From contig CAPQCU010000012.1 of NCBI GenBank assembly GCA_948684385.1, positions 1 to 64,000 of the forward strand: DNA of 64,000 nt. Direction: 5' to 3'. The translations under genes were made by a program, and so were the position numbers. Source of the stretch: an uncultured bacterium (lineage in GTDB: Bacteria; Cyanobacteriota; Vampirovibrionia; Gastranaerophilales; Gastranaerophilaceae). This document shows positions 35,332 to 44,561 of the stretch, one piece after another (position 1 is the first letter of the stretch; every line of letters begins with the position of its first letter). Below the pieces are notes generated by a model. That model saw only the letters and a program-made list of their open reading frames with translations, was not told the DNA's origin and did no database searches.

Positions 35332-35694
35332 CTACTGTCCTCCCCCTGCGACAAACTTTTCCATCTGTCTGTAAATACTTTCTGCAAAACCGAAACTTGT
35401 TCTCGGATTGCTTGCGATATCATGACCCATCTGCTGATAAACTATTGATTTAAATGTATCAACATAAGGGCTTTCTTTGCCAAAAACGCCATCGCTTCTA
35501 TCTACGGTTTTATCCATTTGAGAAAGCATTTTTGTTACAAAAATCGCTTCGAACTCTTGCGCTGCTTTTTTCAACTGTTCTTTAGAGTCTCCTGACTCTT
35601 TAATTCTGTTATAAAGCTGCTGGTCAGAGTTAACTGTCTGAGCATTTTTTAGTCCGCTTTTTATTAAATCTATTGTAGGAGTAGAGAAGTTCAT
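35332..35694 (-). CDS. flgJ: FlgJ-type rod-binding protein (no muramidase domain)
   Basis: This 120-residue protein matches the N-terminal half of FlgJ: QLKKAAQEFEAIFVTKMLSQMDKTVDRSDGVFGKESPYVD, then FKSIVYQQMGHDIASN. That part acts as rod cap or scaffold. The peptidoglycan hydrolase half of enterobacterial FlgJ is missing; a separate lytic transglycosylase gene at the head of the operon (39284-39832) probably replaces it. AAGGTGG precedes the ATG. Confidence 0.9.
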   Translation of the reverse strand: MNFSTPTIDLIKSGLKNAQTVNSDQQLYNRIKESGDSKEQLKKAAQEFEAIFVTKMLSQMDKTVDRSDGVFGKESPYVDTFKSIVYQQMGHDIASNPRTSFGFAESIYRQMEKFVAGGGQ

Positions 35695-35713
35695 TTTTCC
35701 ACCTTATACTTAC

Positions 35714-36811
35714 TTATATAATTACCAAATCTGCCTGCAGACTTCCTGATTTTTTAAGCGCCTGTAAAATCGAAATCAAGTCTACAGGAGCTACGCCTAT
35801 TGAGTTTAAAGCTCTGACTAAGTCATTCAAGTTGCTGTTAGCAGGCATTGTAACCAGACTACCCGGAGCCTTCGCGATTTCAATATCAGAGTTTTCAAAT
35901 CCAACTGTTGCACCGTTTGAAAAAGCATTAGGCTGAGAAATTTCTGTAGTTGAAGAAACTGTAACCGTTATATTACCGTGAGCCACAGCTGCCGGAAGAA
36001 GCTTTACATCTGAGCCGATTACAACAGTTCCGGTTCTTTCGTTTACAACAACTTTCGCCCTATCCATTGTAGGAGAGACTTCAAGATTTTCTATAACAGA
36101 AAGAAAAGTTACTCTGTCATTCATAAATCTTGCAGGAATTTCAACTCTTACAGAACTTCCATCAATTGCTTTTGCAGGAGCAACCTGTGAAACAGTATTT
36201 GCTATTCTTGAAACAAGAGTATAATCAGAACGGTCAATTGAAAGAGTAATTGAATTCTCATCTCCGATTTCTGTATAAATATCACGTTCAATTATTGCCC
36301 CGCCCGGAATTCTGCCGGTAGTTGTAATCGCCGTTCTTGCAGAAGAGCCGCCTGCGATTTTATTGATACCGCCTACAGACAAGGGTCCTTGAGCAACCGC
36401 AACAGCTTCACCGTTTGGAGCTTTCAAAATTGTTTGAACAAGAACTCCGCCTTCCAAGCTTTTACAGTCAGCCATCGCTGATACTGTTACGTCAATTTTA
36501 TCACCGTTTTTTGAAAACGGAGGAACAGTAGCGGTAACTATTACAGCAGCAGAAGCGCCTTTTTGAATATAGTTTTCCTGCTCAATTACTGTTCCTAAAT
36601 TTCTTAAGAGCATTTTATTAGTAATCTGGGTTGAACGAGAGTTATCACCTGTTCCCGGCAAGCCGACAACGATACCATAACCGACAAGCTGGTTTTCTCT
36701 AACACCTTTGATATGAGTCAAATCCATTATTCTGACTTTGGCATCAATTGCGTTAGCAGGCATAAATCCTACCATCAAAAACATTAATAATATTGCTAAA
36801 ACTTTTTTCAT
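35714..36811 (-). CDS. flgI: Flagellar P-ring protein FlgI
   Basis: FlgI forms the periplasmic ring around the rod. It has a signal peptide (MKKVLAILLMFLMVGFMPANA), then DLTHIKGVRENQLVGYGIVVGLPGTGDN, MADCKSLEGGVLVQT and DLVRALNSIGVAPVDLISILQALK at the end. The 365-residue length is standard. It lies between flgA and flgJ in the operon. Confidence 0.96.
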   Translation of the reverse strand: MKKVLAILLMFLMVGFMPANAIDAKVRIMDLTHIKGVRENQLVGYGIVVGLPGTGDNSRSTQITNKMLLRNLGTVIEQENYIQKGASAAVIVTATVPPFSKNGDKIDVTVSAMADCKSLEGGVLVQTILKAPNGEAVAVAQGPLSVGGINKIAGGSSARTAITTTGRIPGGAIIERDIYTEIGDENSITLSIDRSDYTLVSRIANTVSQVAPAKAIDGSSVRVEIPARFMNDRVTFLSVIENLEVSPTMDRAKVVVNERTGTVVIGSDVKLLPAAVAHGNITVTVSSTTEISQPNAFSNGATVGFENSDIEIAKAPGSLVTMPANSNLNDLVRALNSIGVAPVDLISILQALKKSGSLQADLVII

Positions 36812-36832
36812 ATACTTACCTTTGTTATTTCC

Positions 36833-37537
36833 TTAAATATTTACAAGAACTTTATTTTCCCCAATTACTTTACCATTATAAACTTTTTTGTAATTCTTGT
36901 TCTCGACATTCACATAATCGCCTGTCATCCCGTCAGCCATTGCAGTTCCGTCTATCGTAATCATTACCGAGCCGTTTGAGACGAAGAAAATCCTTACATC
37001 TCCATTTCTTGCTACATCAGGACGCATTTTTACAAATCTTTTGTCTAAAACTTCGCCCTTTTGAAAAGCTTTTTTTGTCGTGATTTCTTTTTCAAGCATT
37101 TTTTCTGAAAGCACATAATTCATTCTCAGAGAAACATCAACCTTCTTAAGCTCCGTACAATCTTTAGTAATAGCTTGTTCTCTGTTAATAAAATCACTTG
37201 CAACAAGGACTTCTTTATACACTGTTGTCTGAACAGGCAAATTAAGTGTTTTTACAAAAGCATCGTTCACATAAACATCGATTCTTTTTATATCTCTTGG
37301 AACAATTTTGTCAGCACCTTGCACAATTTTATAAGAAATCTTACCATCAGGAAGCTGGAGCTGCGCAAAAGGCGTTGCAGAGACTTTAACTTCCACATCG
37401 CCGTCTGTCATTTTTTTGTAACCGTTTTCAAGAATTTTTGCAACAGAAGTTTTAACATCAGCAGAAGATACGCTTTGAGCGTTCACACCCAATGCTGAAA
37501 TCATTAATATTAATGCTGTTGTTAAAATTTTGTTCAT
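36833..37537 (-). CDS. flgA: P-ring assembly protein FlgA
   Basis: FlgA is the periplasmic chaperone for the P-ring. It has a signal peptide (MNKILTTALILMISALGVNA) and a C-terminal SAF-type domain (QKGEVLDKRFVKMRPDV, then DVRIFFVSNGSVMITIDGTAMADGMTGDYVNVEN). The 234 residues are normal. It starts 107 bases after flgG, and the gap holds the repeats described below. Confidence 0.88.
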   Translation of the reverse strand: MNKILTTALILMISALGVNAQSVSSADVKTSVAKILENGYKKMTDGDVEVKVSATPFAQLQLPDGKISYKIVQGADKIVPRDIKRIDVYVNDAFVKTLNLPVQTTVYKEVLVASDFINREQAITKDCTELKKVDVSLRMNYVLSEKMLEKEITTKKAFQKGEVLDKRFVKMRPDVARNGDVRIFFVSNGSVMITIDGTAMADGMTGDYVNVENKNYKKVYNGKVIGENKVLVNI

Positions 37538-37554
37538 TTTTTACCTTTTGTTTT

Positions 37555-37575
37555 GTCGGGTTTCACCCAACCTAC
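37555..37575. repeat. Cyanobacterial-type GTTGGGT palindrome upstream of flgA
   Basis: Read on the plus strand, GTCGGGT-TTC-ACCCAAC followed by CTAC is a near-palindrome. A sister copy is at 39855-39875. Elements of this look are common dispersed repeats in cyanobacterial genomes. Confidence 0.55.
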
Positions 37576-37617
37576 TTGCTACCGTCCGACTTGTAGTCTC
37601 AATACAAACTAGAGCTC

Positions 37618-37644
37618 ATTTACCCCTTTACCCCTTTACCCCCC
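37618..37644 (-). repeat. Tandem GGGGTAAA motifs at the flgG stop
   Basis: Three head-to-tail copies begin at the flgG stop codon (minus strand TAGGGGGGTAAAGGGG, then another GGTAAAT-type unit). Confidence 0.7.
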
Positions 37645-38429
37645 TAGCCCATCTGGTTGGTTATTTGCAAAATATTGCTTGAAGAGTTAATCAGTTTTGA
37701 GTTAGACTCAAATGCTCTTTCAGCCTTAATCAAGCCAACAAGTTCATCAACAATCTGAACGTTAGAACCTTCAAGCATACACTGCTGGATTAATCCCAAC
37801 CCGTTCTGCCCCGGAGTATCCTGTACAGGGTTTCCTGATGCCTGAGTTTCTTTGTACAAATTGTGTCCGATTGATAAAAGCCCTGAAGGATTCTGGAATT
37901 TAACCAGCTGCAAAGAACCGACTGTTGACTGTTGTGTCTGCCCCGGAAGAGTTACAGAAATATTACCGTCCTGAGTAATCGTGATTTCTGTTGCATCTCT
38001 TGGAATAGATACAGACGGCTGAATCAAAAGCCCGTCATTTGTACAGAGCTGACCTAAGGAGTCAACCTGCAGGCAGCCGTCACGCGTATAAGCCAGTGAA
38101 CCGTCTTCTTTCATAACCTGTAAAAAGCCTTCGCCTTCGATTTCAATATCGAGTTGTCGTCCTGTAGAAACAGCAATACCCTGAGTAAAAACTCGTGTTG
38201 TTGCAGCTGTTTTAACCCCGAGACCGATTTCAATACCAACAGGCTGATAAGTTCCCTGATTCATCAAAGCACCCGGAGTTCTGACTGCTTGAGAAAGCAA
38301 ATCCTGAAACTCTATTCTTGATTTCTTAAAACCGGTTGTGTTAACGTTCGCAACATTGTTTGCAATAACATCAAGATAATTCTGTTGTGCTATCATACCT
38401 GTTGCTGCTGTTGTTAAAGCTCTTAACAT
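37644..38429 (-). CDS. flgG: Flagellar distal rod protein FlgG
   Basis: FlgG is the distal rod. The N-terminus ALTTAATGMIAQQNYLDVIANNVANVNTTGFKKSRIEFQDL and the C-terminus EGSNVQIVDELVGLIKAERAFESNSKLI are the conserved rod blocks. The 261 residues match. A GGAGAAGAGG ribosome binding site precedes the ATG. It follows the flgF-like gene after about 30 bases. Confidence 0.94.
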   Translation of the reverse strand: MLRALTTAATGMIAQQNYLDVIANNVANVNTTGFKKSRIEFQDLLSQAVRTPGALMNQGTYQPVGIEIGLGVKTAATTRVFTQGIAVSTGRQLDIEIEGEGFLQVMKEDGSLAYTRDGCLQVDSLGQLCTNDGLLIQPSVSIPRDATEITITQDGNISVTLPGQTQQSTVGSLQLVKFQNPSGLLSIGHNLYKETQASGNPVQDTPGQNGLGLIQQCMLEGSNVQIVDELVGLIKAERAFESNSKLINSSSNILQITNQMG

Positions 38430-38459
38430 TTTATTTCCTCTTCTCCAAGTCTTATTTTA

Positions 38460-39284
38460 TTAAACTCTTATACGCCCTACAGAAACTGCCTGTGAAAGCA
38501 TATCGCTATTTGTACTTACAAGTTTTGCAAGGCTTTCATAGTTTCTGGTTGTATTTATTGTATTAATCATTTCCTTGATTACATTTGAATTTGAAAGTTC
38601 CAGTGAACCCTGCTGAACAGAAAATTTTTCAGCTCTGAGTTCAGGATTATTAATAGTATCACGCGGAATAAATCTCGCATCACCAATTTCAAACAAATCA
38701 TCTTTATCAGAAAAATCACAAATCGCAATAGTTTGCATAGGAATTTTCTGGTTGTAAGAATTCATTTCAATATTACCGCTCTCGCCGATAATAATCTCCA
38801 TTTTGTCTCTGATAAGTTCAGGATCAAAATCTTCAGGAATCATTCTTATTCTTCTGTTATTAATATCCAAAACATATTCACCCTGTTTAGTCACAAGATA
38901 CTCTTCGCTGTTAACAGTAAAAGAACCGTTTCTGGTATAAGAAACCTGACCGTCTGAATTCATTATTTTAAAGAAACCGTCACCCTCAATCGCTACATCA
39001 TAAGGATTTCCGGTTTTGTTCAATGCGCCTTGAGAGAAGTCATGAGTATACTGCATACTCTGGCTTCCAACACTTAAAGAGCCGAGATAGCTGCTTTCGT
39101 CAGTATTTCTGATTATTGAGCCCTGTTGATTATAAACAGCAGACTGCATTACATCTTTAAATCTCAATGAACCTTTTTTGTAGCCTACAGTATTAACATT
39201 GGCGAGATTATTAGCAATATTATCGTTCATATCCATAAGAGCGAGCATTCCGTTTGCTGCTGATTCTAAACTTCTTACAATCAT
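38460..39284 (-). CDS. flgF: Flagellar basal-body rod protein, FlgF-like
   Basis: The 274-residue paralogue of FlgG has the rod N-terminal block (ANGMLALMDMNDNIANNLANVNTVGYKK), DVAIEGDGFFKIMNSDGQVSYTRNGSF, and the C-terminal block (LELSNSNVIKEMINTINTTRNYE). Position before flgG supports FlgF (proximal rod). The start overlaps the transglycosylase stop by one base (TAATG). Confidence 0.87.
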   Translation of the reverse strand: MIVRSLESAANGMLALMDMNDNIANNLANVNTVGYKKGSLRFKDVMQSAVYNQQGSIIRNTDESSYLGSLSVGSQSMQYTHDFSQGALNKTGNPYDVAIEGDGFFKIMNSDGQVSYTRNGSFTVNSEEYLVTKQGEYVLDINNRRIRMIPEDFDPELIRDKMEIIIGESGNIEMNSYNQKIPMQTIAICDFSDKDDLFEIGDARFIPRDTINNPELRAEKFSVQQGSLELSNSNVIKEMINTINTTRNYESLAKLVSTNSDMLSQAVSVGRIRV

Positions 39285-39832
39285 TAGTTAGCTCCTCTCA
39301 TGTTGTCATAATTACTTAAAACTTTTTTCACATAGTTTTGCGTTTCTGCATAAGGAGGAATTCCACCGTATTTTTTAACCGCATTCGGCCCTGCATTATA
39401 AGCAGCAAGCACCAGAGATTTGTTATTATCAAACCTGTCCATCAAACCTTTTAAATACTTAGTTCCGCCCATAATATTTTGTTCTGCATCATAAGCGTTT
39501 GTAACTCCAAGTCCTTGCGCTGTTGCAGGCATTAGCTGCATAAGCCCCATTGCTCCGCAATGAGAAGTCGCATTCGGATTAAATCCGGACTCCTGATTGA
39601 TTACAGCTTTAACAAAGTCTGAGTCCAAGCCGTTTTTATCCGCGTATTTTTCTATTAAATTATCAATCTCAACGCGCGATGTTTTTGTAGGATTAGCGTG
39701 ATTTTCAATAGAAGAGTCTAAGATTTTTTGAAAATCTTCGTCCGGCTTAACTCCATAGGACATTAATGATTGAAACCTGTTTTCAATCGCATTAATACGC
39801 TGCAAAGTTATGTCTAATCCCGTAAGATTCAT
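39284..39832 (-). CDS. Lytic transglycosylase of the flagellar operon
   Basis: The 182-residue protein has an SLT domain: FVKAVINQESGFNPNATS with the catalytic Glu, then GAMGLMQLMPATAQGLG, and later LVLAAYNAGPNAVKKYGG. It cuts peptidoglycan with 1,6-anhydro ends. As first clearly flagellar gene and with FlgJ lacking its muramidase half, it probably opens the wall for the rod. No signal peptide is evident, so it may be exported by the flagellar system. GGAAGGA precedes the ATG. Confidence 0.9.
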   Translation of the reverse strand: MNLTGLDITLQRINAIENRFQSLMSYGVKPDEDFQKILDSSIENHANPTKTSRVEIDNLIEKYADKNGLDSDFVKAVINQESGFNPNATSHCGAMGLMQLMPATAQGLGVTNAYDAEQNIMGGTKYLKGLMDRFDNNKSLVLAAYNAGPNAVKKYGGIPPYAETQNYVKKVLSNYDNMRGAN

Positions 39833-39854
39833 CTTACGTCCTTCCTCTTATTTC

Positions 39855-39880
39855 GTTGGATTTAACCCAACATACATTAC
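39855..39880. repeat. Second GTTGGAT/ACCCAAC palindrome before the flagellar operon
   Basis: GTTGGATTTAACCCAAC (39855-39871) resembles the element upstream of flgA, followed on the minus-strand side by a shared GGTAG block. Both lie in leaders of flagellar genes. Confidence 0.5.
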
Positions 39881-39972
39881 CTACCAAGTCTACAATATCA
39901 GTGTATTATATAAGGCATGGCTTAGCATCAATCCGGAGATTGAAATTTATAAAAGCGTATAGACCATCCGGT

Positions 39973-40743
39973 CTATACAAGGGTTAGTGAATTATCTTTT
40001 GAAAAACACTCAGCTCTAAGCTCGTTTATTCTCTCGCGTGCAAAAATTGCATCTTCTGAGAACTGTTTCAGCTCTAAAAATTTCTTATAATATCTAATCG
40101 CGTCTTTGTATTTTCCAAGCTTATCAAAACTCATCGCAATTCCAAGATAAGCTTTATAATAATCAGGGTTTCTTTTAATCAACTGAAAGAAAGTCTTTGA
40201 AGCTTCCATAAAATCACCAAGCCCCATAAGCATTGCACCTTTATTATAGTATGCTTTTAAGAATTCAGGATTTGTTTCGATAAGTTTATTATAAATCATC
40301 AAAGATAAATCCGCTTCGTCTACAAGCTCGTGCGCAATTGCAAGCTGTATTTGCGCTTCAAGATTTTCTTTATTAATCAAAATTGCTTTAATCAAATGCT
40401 CTATTGCACTCTCTGGCTCACCATTTAAAAGATGACATACACCAAGTTCAAAAAAGTATTCATCTTTGCTGTCATCAATTTTTACAAGCTTAAGCAAAGT
40501 CGAAATTGCCTTGTTATATTCCTTCAAATACTTATAAGACATTGCCAATCCAAAATAAGCTTTAGTTTCAGCCCTATCAAGCATAATTGCCTGCAAATAA
40601 TTTTGAACAGCTTCTTTGTACATTTTAGCAAACCGAAGCGCATCAGCTTTTACACATAAGCTATAAGATTTTGTACGAGTCTGTACATTTACCTTTTCAA
40701 CAACTTTCGCCAAATTTTTATCTATCGTCGCATCAATTTGCAT
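39973..40743 (-). CDS. TPR-repeat protein upstream of the flagellar operon
   Basis: This 256-residue protein consists almost wholly of tetratricopeptide repeats (for example AYFGLAMSYKYLKEYNKAIS, ELGVCHLLNGEPESAIEHL, YYNKGAMLMGLGDFMEASK, AYLGIAMSFDKLGKYKDAIRYY). It has no signal peptide or membrane helix, so it is cytoplasmic. The ATG at 40743 has GGGAGAG upstream; a longer frame to 40773 is rejected. It lies before the transglycosylase gene, separated by 140 bases. The partner is unknown, possibly part of flagellar assembly. Confidence 0.75.
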   Translation of the reverse strand: MQIDATIDKNLAKVVEKVNVQTRTKSYSLCVKADALRFAKMYKEAVQNYLQAIMLDRAETKAYFGLAMSYKYLKEYNKAISTLLKLVKIDDSKDEYFFELGVCHLLNGEPESAIEHLIKAILINKENLEAQIQLAIAHELVDEADLSLMIYNKLIETNPEFLKAYYNKGAMLMGLGDFMEASKTFFQLIKRNPDYYKAYLGIAMSFDKLGKYKDAIRYYKKFLELKQFSEDAIFARERINELRAECFSKDNSLTLV

Positions 40744-40871
40744 TATACTCTCTCCCAACTGTATAATACACAATTGAGGTTATGTTAGTAACGACCGAAA
40801 GATTGAAAACAAAATAAATCCAAAGATTAATTTTTCGATAGCAAATTTTATTTTTTTCGGGTATTATATTA

Positions 40872-40888
40872 GGGGTAAAGGGGTAAAT
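40872..40888 (+). repeat. Two tandem GGGGTAAA motifs in the speA-like leader
   Basis: Two sense-oriented copies lie upstream of the decarboxylase gene, just after a TATTAT -10-like stretch. Confidence 0.6.
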
Positions 40889-40944
40889 GAAAGGACTGAA
40901 AAGTTAGACTACAAATTAAAAAACAAAAAAAGAGGTAAACCGGA

Positions 40945-42387
40945 TTGGCAAAAGATACAAAACAAAACCGCGATATAAAAGAATCAACCAAAATCAAAGC
41001 TCCGATTGTAGAAGCTTTAAAAACAGCGTATTATAACCCGACTTATCAATTTCATATTCCGGGTCATACAAAAGGTAAAGCTATATTTAAAGATTTTAGA
41101 AAACTAATCGGAGAAAAAGCTTTAAGCGTTGACACCACAGATGAATTTGATAACCTTGGAACTCTTCATCCAGCAACAGGCCCTATTAAGGAAGCGCAGG
41201 AGCTTGCAGCAGAAGCTTTCGGAGCGAAGAAAACTTTCTTTCTGCTAAATGGTTCTACAGCCGGAAACTTAGCGCTTGCAATGGCTTTAACAAAAAAAGG
41301 GCAGAAAGTTATTGTAAACAGAAACTGTCACCGTTCAATTCTTACAGGCTTGATAATTTCAGGTGCAGAACCTATCTGGATTTGCCCGAATAGAATAGAA
41401 GACTGGTCTGTTTGGGGAAATATAAGCGCAGAAACGATTGAAAAAACTCTTATTGAAAATCCTGATACTTCGCTCGTTTGGATTACAAACCCGACTTACG
41501 AAGGAGTAGTATCTGACATTAAATCAATCAGTACAGTTTGTAAAAAATACAATGTTCCGCTTATTGTTGACGAAGCGCACGGATGCCTCTGGAACTTTAA
41601 CAAACACCTGCCGGAAACTGCATTAAAACTCGGTGCAGACGCTGTAGTTCATTCGCTTCATAAAACAGGCGGAAGTATGAGCCAGAGCTCTATGCTACAT
41701 ATCTCAAAAAGCTCATGCTTAGACGTGAACGCTATAGAAAAAGCTTTAAAATTACTACATACAACAAGTCCGTCGCTAATGCTTCTTGCCAGTCTTGACG
41801 CGGCAAGAGCAAACTTGCAGTCTAAAAACGGGCAAAATCTTTTGGATAGAGCTGTTAAAAACGCAAAATATCTTAGAACAAGACTAGATAACATTCCAAA
41901 TCTTCATCAGCTTAAAGGAGATTTTGGCTACAAAACAGACGTTACAAAAGTATTTATAAAAATTGACGGACTTTCAGGAAAAAGGCTCGAATCTATTCTT
42001 GAAATTGATTTTAACATTGAAGTAGAATCAGCTTCCGATATCGGGGTTTTAATCCTCTGCAATCTTGGAAACAAGCGTTCAGATTTTAAATACCTTGCGG
42101 ATTGTCTTGAAAAAATCGCTGCTACAAATTATCAGGATATTTATTACCTTGAAAAACGCAAGCACATGCCAATGCTTGAACCTCAAATTAAAATGAGCCT
42201 TAGAGAAGCTTTTTATTCAGAAAAAGAAACCATTAAAAAAGAAGATGCAATCGGAAGAATTTCTGCCGAAGTTGTTGCAGAATGCCCACCCGGAATTTCA
42301 ATTCTTCTTCCGGGTGAATTAATTACAGAAGAGCATTTACCATATCTTAATGACTATGAGACTCTGGATGTAATAGCAAATGGCTAA
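40945..42387 (+). CDS. Orn/Lys/Arg decarboxylase family protein
   Basis: The 480-residue PLP enzyme belongs to the group III amino acid decarboxylases. The N-terminal FHIPGHTKGKA, the STAGNLALAMAL loop, the PLP-binding DEAHG and the Schiff-base lysine in HSLHKTGGSMSQSS are clear. The C-terminal part has CPPGISILLPGE. It is the short form found in Firmicutes and cyanobacteria, where arginine decarboxylase for polyamines is common, but lysine is possible. The start codon is TTG at 40945, with AGAGG nine bases upstream. It overlaps the next gene by eight bases. Confidence 0.88.
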   Translation: MAKDTKQNRDIKESTKIKAPIVEALKTAYYNPTYQFHIPGHTKGKAIFKDFRKLIGEKALSVDTTDEFDNLGTLHPATGPIKEAQELAAEAFGAKKTFFLLNGSTAGNLALAMALTKKGQKVIVNRNCHRSILTGLIISGAEPIWICPNRIEDWSVWGNISAETIEKTLIENPDTSLVWITNPTYEGVVSDIKSISTVCKKYNVPLIVDEAHGCLWNFNKHLPETALKLGADAVVHSLHKTGGSMSQSSMLHISKSSCLDVNAIEKALKLLHTTSPSLMLLASLDAARANLQSKNGQNLLDRAVKNAKYLRTRLDNIPNLHQLKGDFGYKTDVTKVFIKIDGLSGKRLESILEIDFNIEVESASDIGVLILCNLGNKRSDFKYLADCLEKIAATNYQDIYYLEKRKHMPMLEPQIKMSLREAFYSEKETIKKEDAIGRISAEVVAECPPGISILLPGELITEEHLPYLNDYETLDVIANG

Positions 42388-42808
42388 AAAAAAGAAAACT
42401 TCTAATAAAACCATTCACTTTGCCATTACTTTTTTGTTAATGGTAACCGGAGTGTATTATTTTGGGCTAAATTATGTCCCGCAAAAATGGTACGAAACCC
42501 AGCAAATGATGCCTAATCAGGTTGAAGCTTACTATCAAAACCAATGGTGCACAGCAGATTTTGGGCGCAAAGAAGCAATTCTATGGGATATGACAAGAGT
42601 AGATTGCCTGACAAAAGATTACGCAATCGAATTTGATTTTGCTAAAAAATGGGCAGAAAGCATCGGGCAAGCTTTATACTATTCCAAGTTAACCGGCAAA
42701 GCTCCTGCAGTAGTTTTAATTTTAACTGCTCCAACTGATTACAAGTACGTAAAACGAGTTGAACGGCTTGATAACGGAATAAAAATATTTTTAGTTAAGG
42801 CATATTAA
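42380..42808 (+). CDS. Membrane-anchored PDDEXK-like protein
   Basis: The 142-residue product starts with a lysine-rich end and one hydrophobic helix (IHFAITFLLMVTGVYYFGL). Its C-terminal part has RKEAILWDMTRVDCLTKDYAIEFDFAKKWAESIGQALYY. This Glu-Asp-Glu/Lys pattern is that of a small family related to PDDEXK nucleases, and the motif RVDCLTxxYAIExDFAxKWAExIGQ is widely shared. Whether it cuts DNA is unknown. It overlaps the decarboxylase gene by eight bases, so the two are co-translated. Confidence 0.7.
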   Translation: MAKKKKTSNKTIHFAITFLLMVTGVYYFGLNYVPQKWYETQQMMPNQVEAYYQNQWCTADFGRKEAILWDMTRVDCLTKDYAIEFDFAKKWAESIGQALYYSKLTGKAPAVVLILTAPTDYKYVKRVERLDNGIKIFLVKAY

Positions 42809-42812
42809 AAAA

Positions 42813-42910
42813 AACCATTGCTCAACGGGCTTTAGAAGAAAGAGTGTCCGGCAATGGTTATGCGCAAACCAGCAAGCTGTAATTATTAAAATACCATCTT
42901 TAGCTGGTTT
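42813..42910. ncRNA. Possible structured RNA or complex terminator
   Basis: Two nested inverted repeats follow the PDDEXK-like gene. AACCATTGC (42813-42821) pairs with GCAATGGTT (42851-42859), nine bases. AAACCAGC (42866-42873) pairs with GCTGGTTT (42903-42910), eight bases, followed by T-rich sequence. The loops are long (29 bases each). It may be a small RNA, a leader of the XRE gene or a terminator. No known family was recognised. Confidence 0.35.
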
Positions 42911-42963
42911 TATAATAATTATAGCGGGTGGCAGACAACGTGTCAACATGTCATCATATTGTT

Positions 42964-43185
42964 ATGGATAAAAAAGAGGTTTTAATCACGTTCGGGAAAA
43001 ATTTGAGAGCAGAAAGAAGCCGCGCCGGTTTTTCTCAAGACGAACTTGCAGAGAGAATGGGAATTTGCGCAGGAAAGCACATTGGAACAATTGAGCGCGG
43101 GGAAACAAATCCTTCTCTTACTACAATTATTGCAATAATGAAGGCTCTTGATATAACTTTTGATAAATTATTTGAAAACAAATAA
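42964..43185 (+). CDS. XRE-family helix-turn-helix regulator
   Basis: The 73-residue protein is a minimal Cro/C1-type HTH: FGKNLRAERSRAGFSQDELAERMGICAGKHIGTIERGETNPSLTTI, with no sensing domain. Such proteins bind DNA as dimers. The ATG at 42964 fits the HTH start; an alternative GTG at 42928 would add 12 residues. No ribosome binding site is obvious. A terminator overlaps its stop codon. Confidence 0.85.
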   Translation: MDKKEVLITFGKNLRAERSRAGFSQDELAERMGICAGKHIGTIERGETNPSLTTIIAIMKALDITFDKLFENK

Positions 43186-43210
43186 AGTCGGGTTAAAACC
43201 CGACTTTATT
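43181..43210. terminator. Bidirectional terminator between the XRE gene and serS
   Basis: AATAAAGTCGGGTT and AACCCGACTTTATT pair perfectly over 14 bases with a 2-base loop and are followed by T residues. Confidence 0.9.
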
Positions 43211-43211
43211 T

Positions 43212-44474
43212 TTATATCTTATCAAATCCTGTGTATTTTCTTAACACTTCCGGAATAATAATTGTTCCGTCTTCTTGCTGGAAGTTTTCTACAATCGCTG
43301 CAAAAGTTCTTCCGACTGCAAGTCCTGAACCGTTCAAGGTATGAACAAATTGAACTTTTCCTTCTTTGTTTCTGTATCTTATATTTGCTCTTCTTGCCTG
43401 ATAATCGCCAAAATTAGAGCAGCTTGAAATCTCTTTATAAGTGTTATAAGAAGGCAGCCAAACTTCTAAGTCAAAACATTTATTTGCGCTAAATCCGATA
43501 TCCGCAGTACAAAGAGCTACTCTTCTATAAGGAAGTCCTAAAAGTTCAAGGCATCTTTCTGCATTTTGAGTAAGTTTTTCGTGTTCTTCTTTACTTGTTT
43601 CAGGAGTAGTAAGTTTTACCATCTCAACTTTATTGAATTGGTGAACTCTAATCAAACCTCTTGTATCTTTACCTGCAGAACCTGCTTCACGTCTAAAGCA
43701 CGGAGTGTAAGCTGTCATGTATTTAGGTAAATCGTCTTCATTCAAGATTTCTTCCTGATAAATATTTGTAACAGGAACTTCTGCCGTAGGAATTAAGTAC
43801 AAATCTTCATCAACACATTTGTACATATCTTCTTCAAATTTAGGCAGTTGACCGGTTCCGGTCATTGTTCTTGCATTTGCCATAAACGGAGGAAGAATTT
43901 CTTCGTACCCGTGTTCTTCTGTATGTAAATCAAGGAAGAACTGAATAATAGCACGTTCTAACCTTGCGCCTTTTCCTCTGTAAAGAGTAAATCTTGATTG
44001 AGAAATTTTAACACCGCGTTCAAAATCCACAATTCCTTTTTCTTCACACAGATCCCAGTGAGCTTTCGGGGTAAATGTAAATTTTGTAGGTTCACCCCAG
44101 GTTTTAACTGTAGGATTATCATCTTCTGACTGACCAACAGGAGTTGTTTCATCAGGTATATTTGGTGTTCTTAAGAGCAAATCTCTTTGAGCATTATCCA
44201 GTTCAACCTGTTTTTCTTCCAAAGCTTTAACTTCGTCTCCAAGCTGGCGAACTTCTTCCTGAATAGCGTCAGTATTTTCGCCATTCTTTTTCATCATACC
44301 GATTTTTTGCGATTCGGTTTTTCTTTTCGCTCTTAGTTCATCCGCTTGTGTTTGAATTTTTCTGCGCTCAGCATCAATCTCCAAAATCTTATCAATTGAT
44401 AATTCAGGATTTCTTCTTTTTAAAAGTTCGTTAATCTTTTCAGGATTTTCTCTAATCAATTTAATATCTAACAT
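43212..44474 (-). CDS. serS: Seryl-tRNA synthetase
   Basis: This class II synthetase charges tRNA-Ser. The N-terminal coiled-coil arm ([22 protein letters not shown] region) precedes the catalytic core: AVPVTN-like [13 protein letters not shown], motif 2 [27 protein letters not shown], and motif 3 [18 protein letters not shown]. The start chosen ([10 protein letters not shown]) has GAGG upstream and the typical N-terminus; a longer frame to 44507 is rejected. The 420 residues are normal. Confidence 0.97.
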   Translation of the reverse strand: MLDIKLIRENPEKINELLKRRNPELSIDKILEIDAERRKIQTQADELRAKRKTESQKIGMMKKNGENTDAIQEEVRQLGDEVKALEEKQVELDNAQRDLLLRTPNIPDETTPVGQSEDDNPTVKTWGEPTKFTFTPKAHWDLCEEKGIVDFERGVKISQSRFTLYRGKGARLERAIIQFFLDLHTEEHGYEEILPPFMANARTMTGTGQLPKFEEDMYKCVDEDLYLIPTAEVPVTNIYQEEILNEDDLPKYMTAYTPCFRREAGSAGKDTRGLIRVHQFNKVEMVKLTTPETSKEEHEKLTQNAERCLELLGLPYRRVALCTADIGFSANKCFDLEVWLPSYNTYKEISSCSNFGDYQARRANIRYRNKEGKVQFVHTLNGSGLAVGRTFAAIVENFQQEDGTIIIPEVLRKYTGFDKI

Positions 44475-44561
44475 CTTCTTATACCTCGTTTGATTAATTA
44501 ATATCACAAAAATAATACGAAAAAAATAGCAAAAATTTTTTTTATTGGTTTTATAACTGGT

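Noticed and set aside
37618..37644. Tandem short repeats as a CRISPR remnant
   Set aside because: The units are eight to nine bases with no spacers of constant length, so they are a simple tandem motif.
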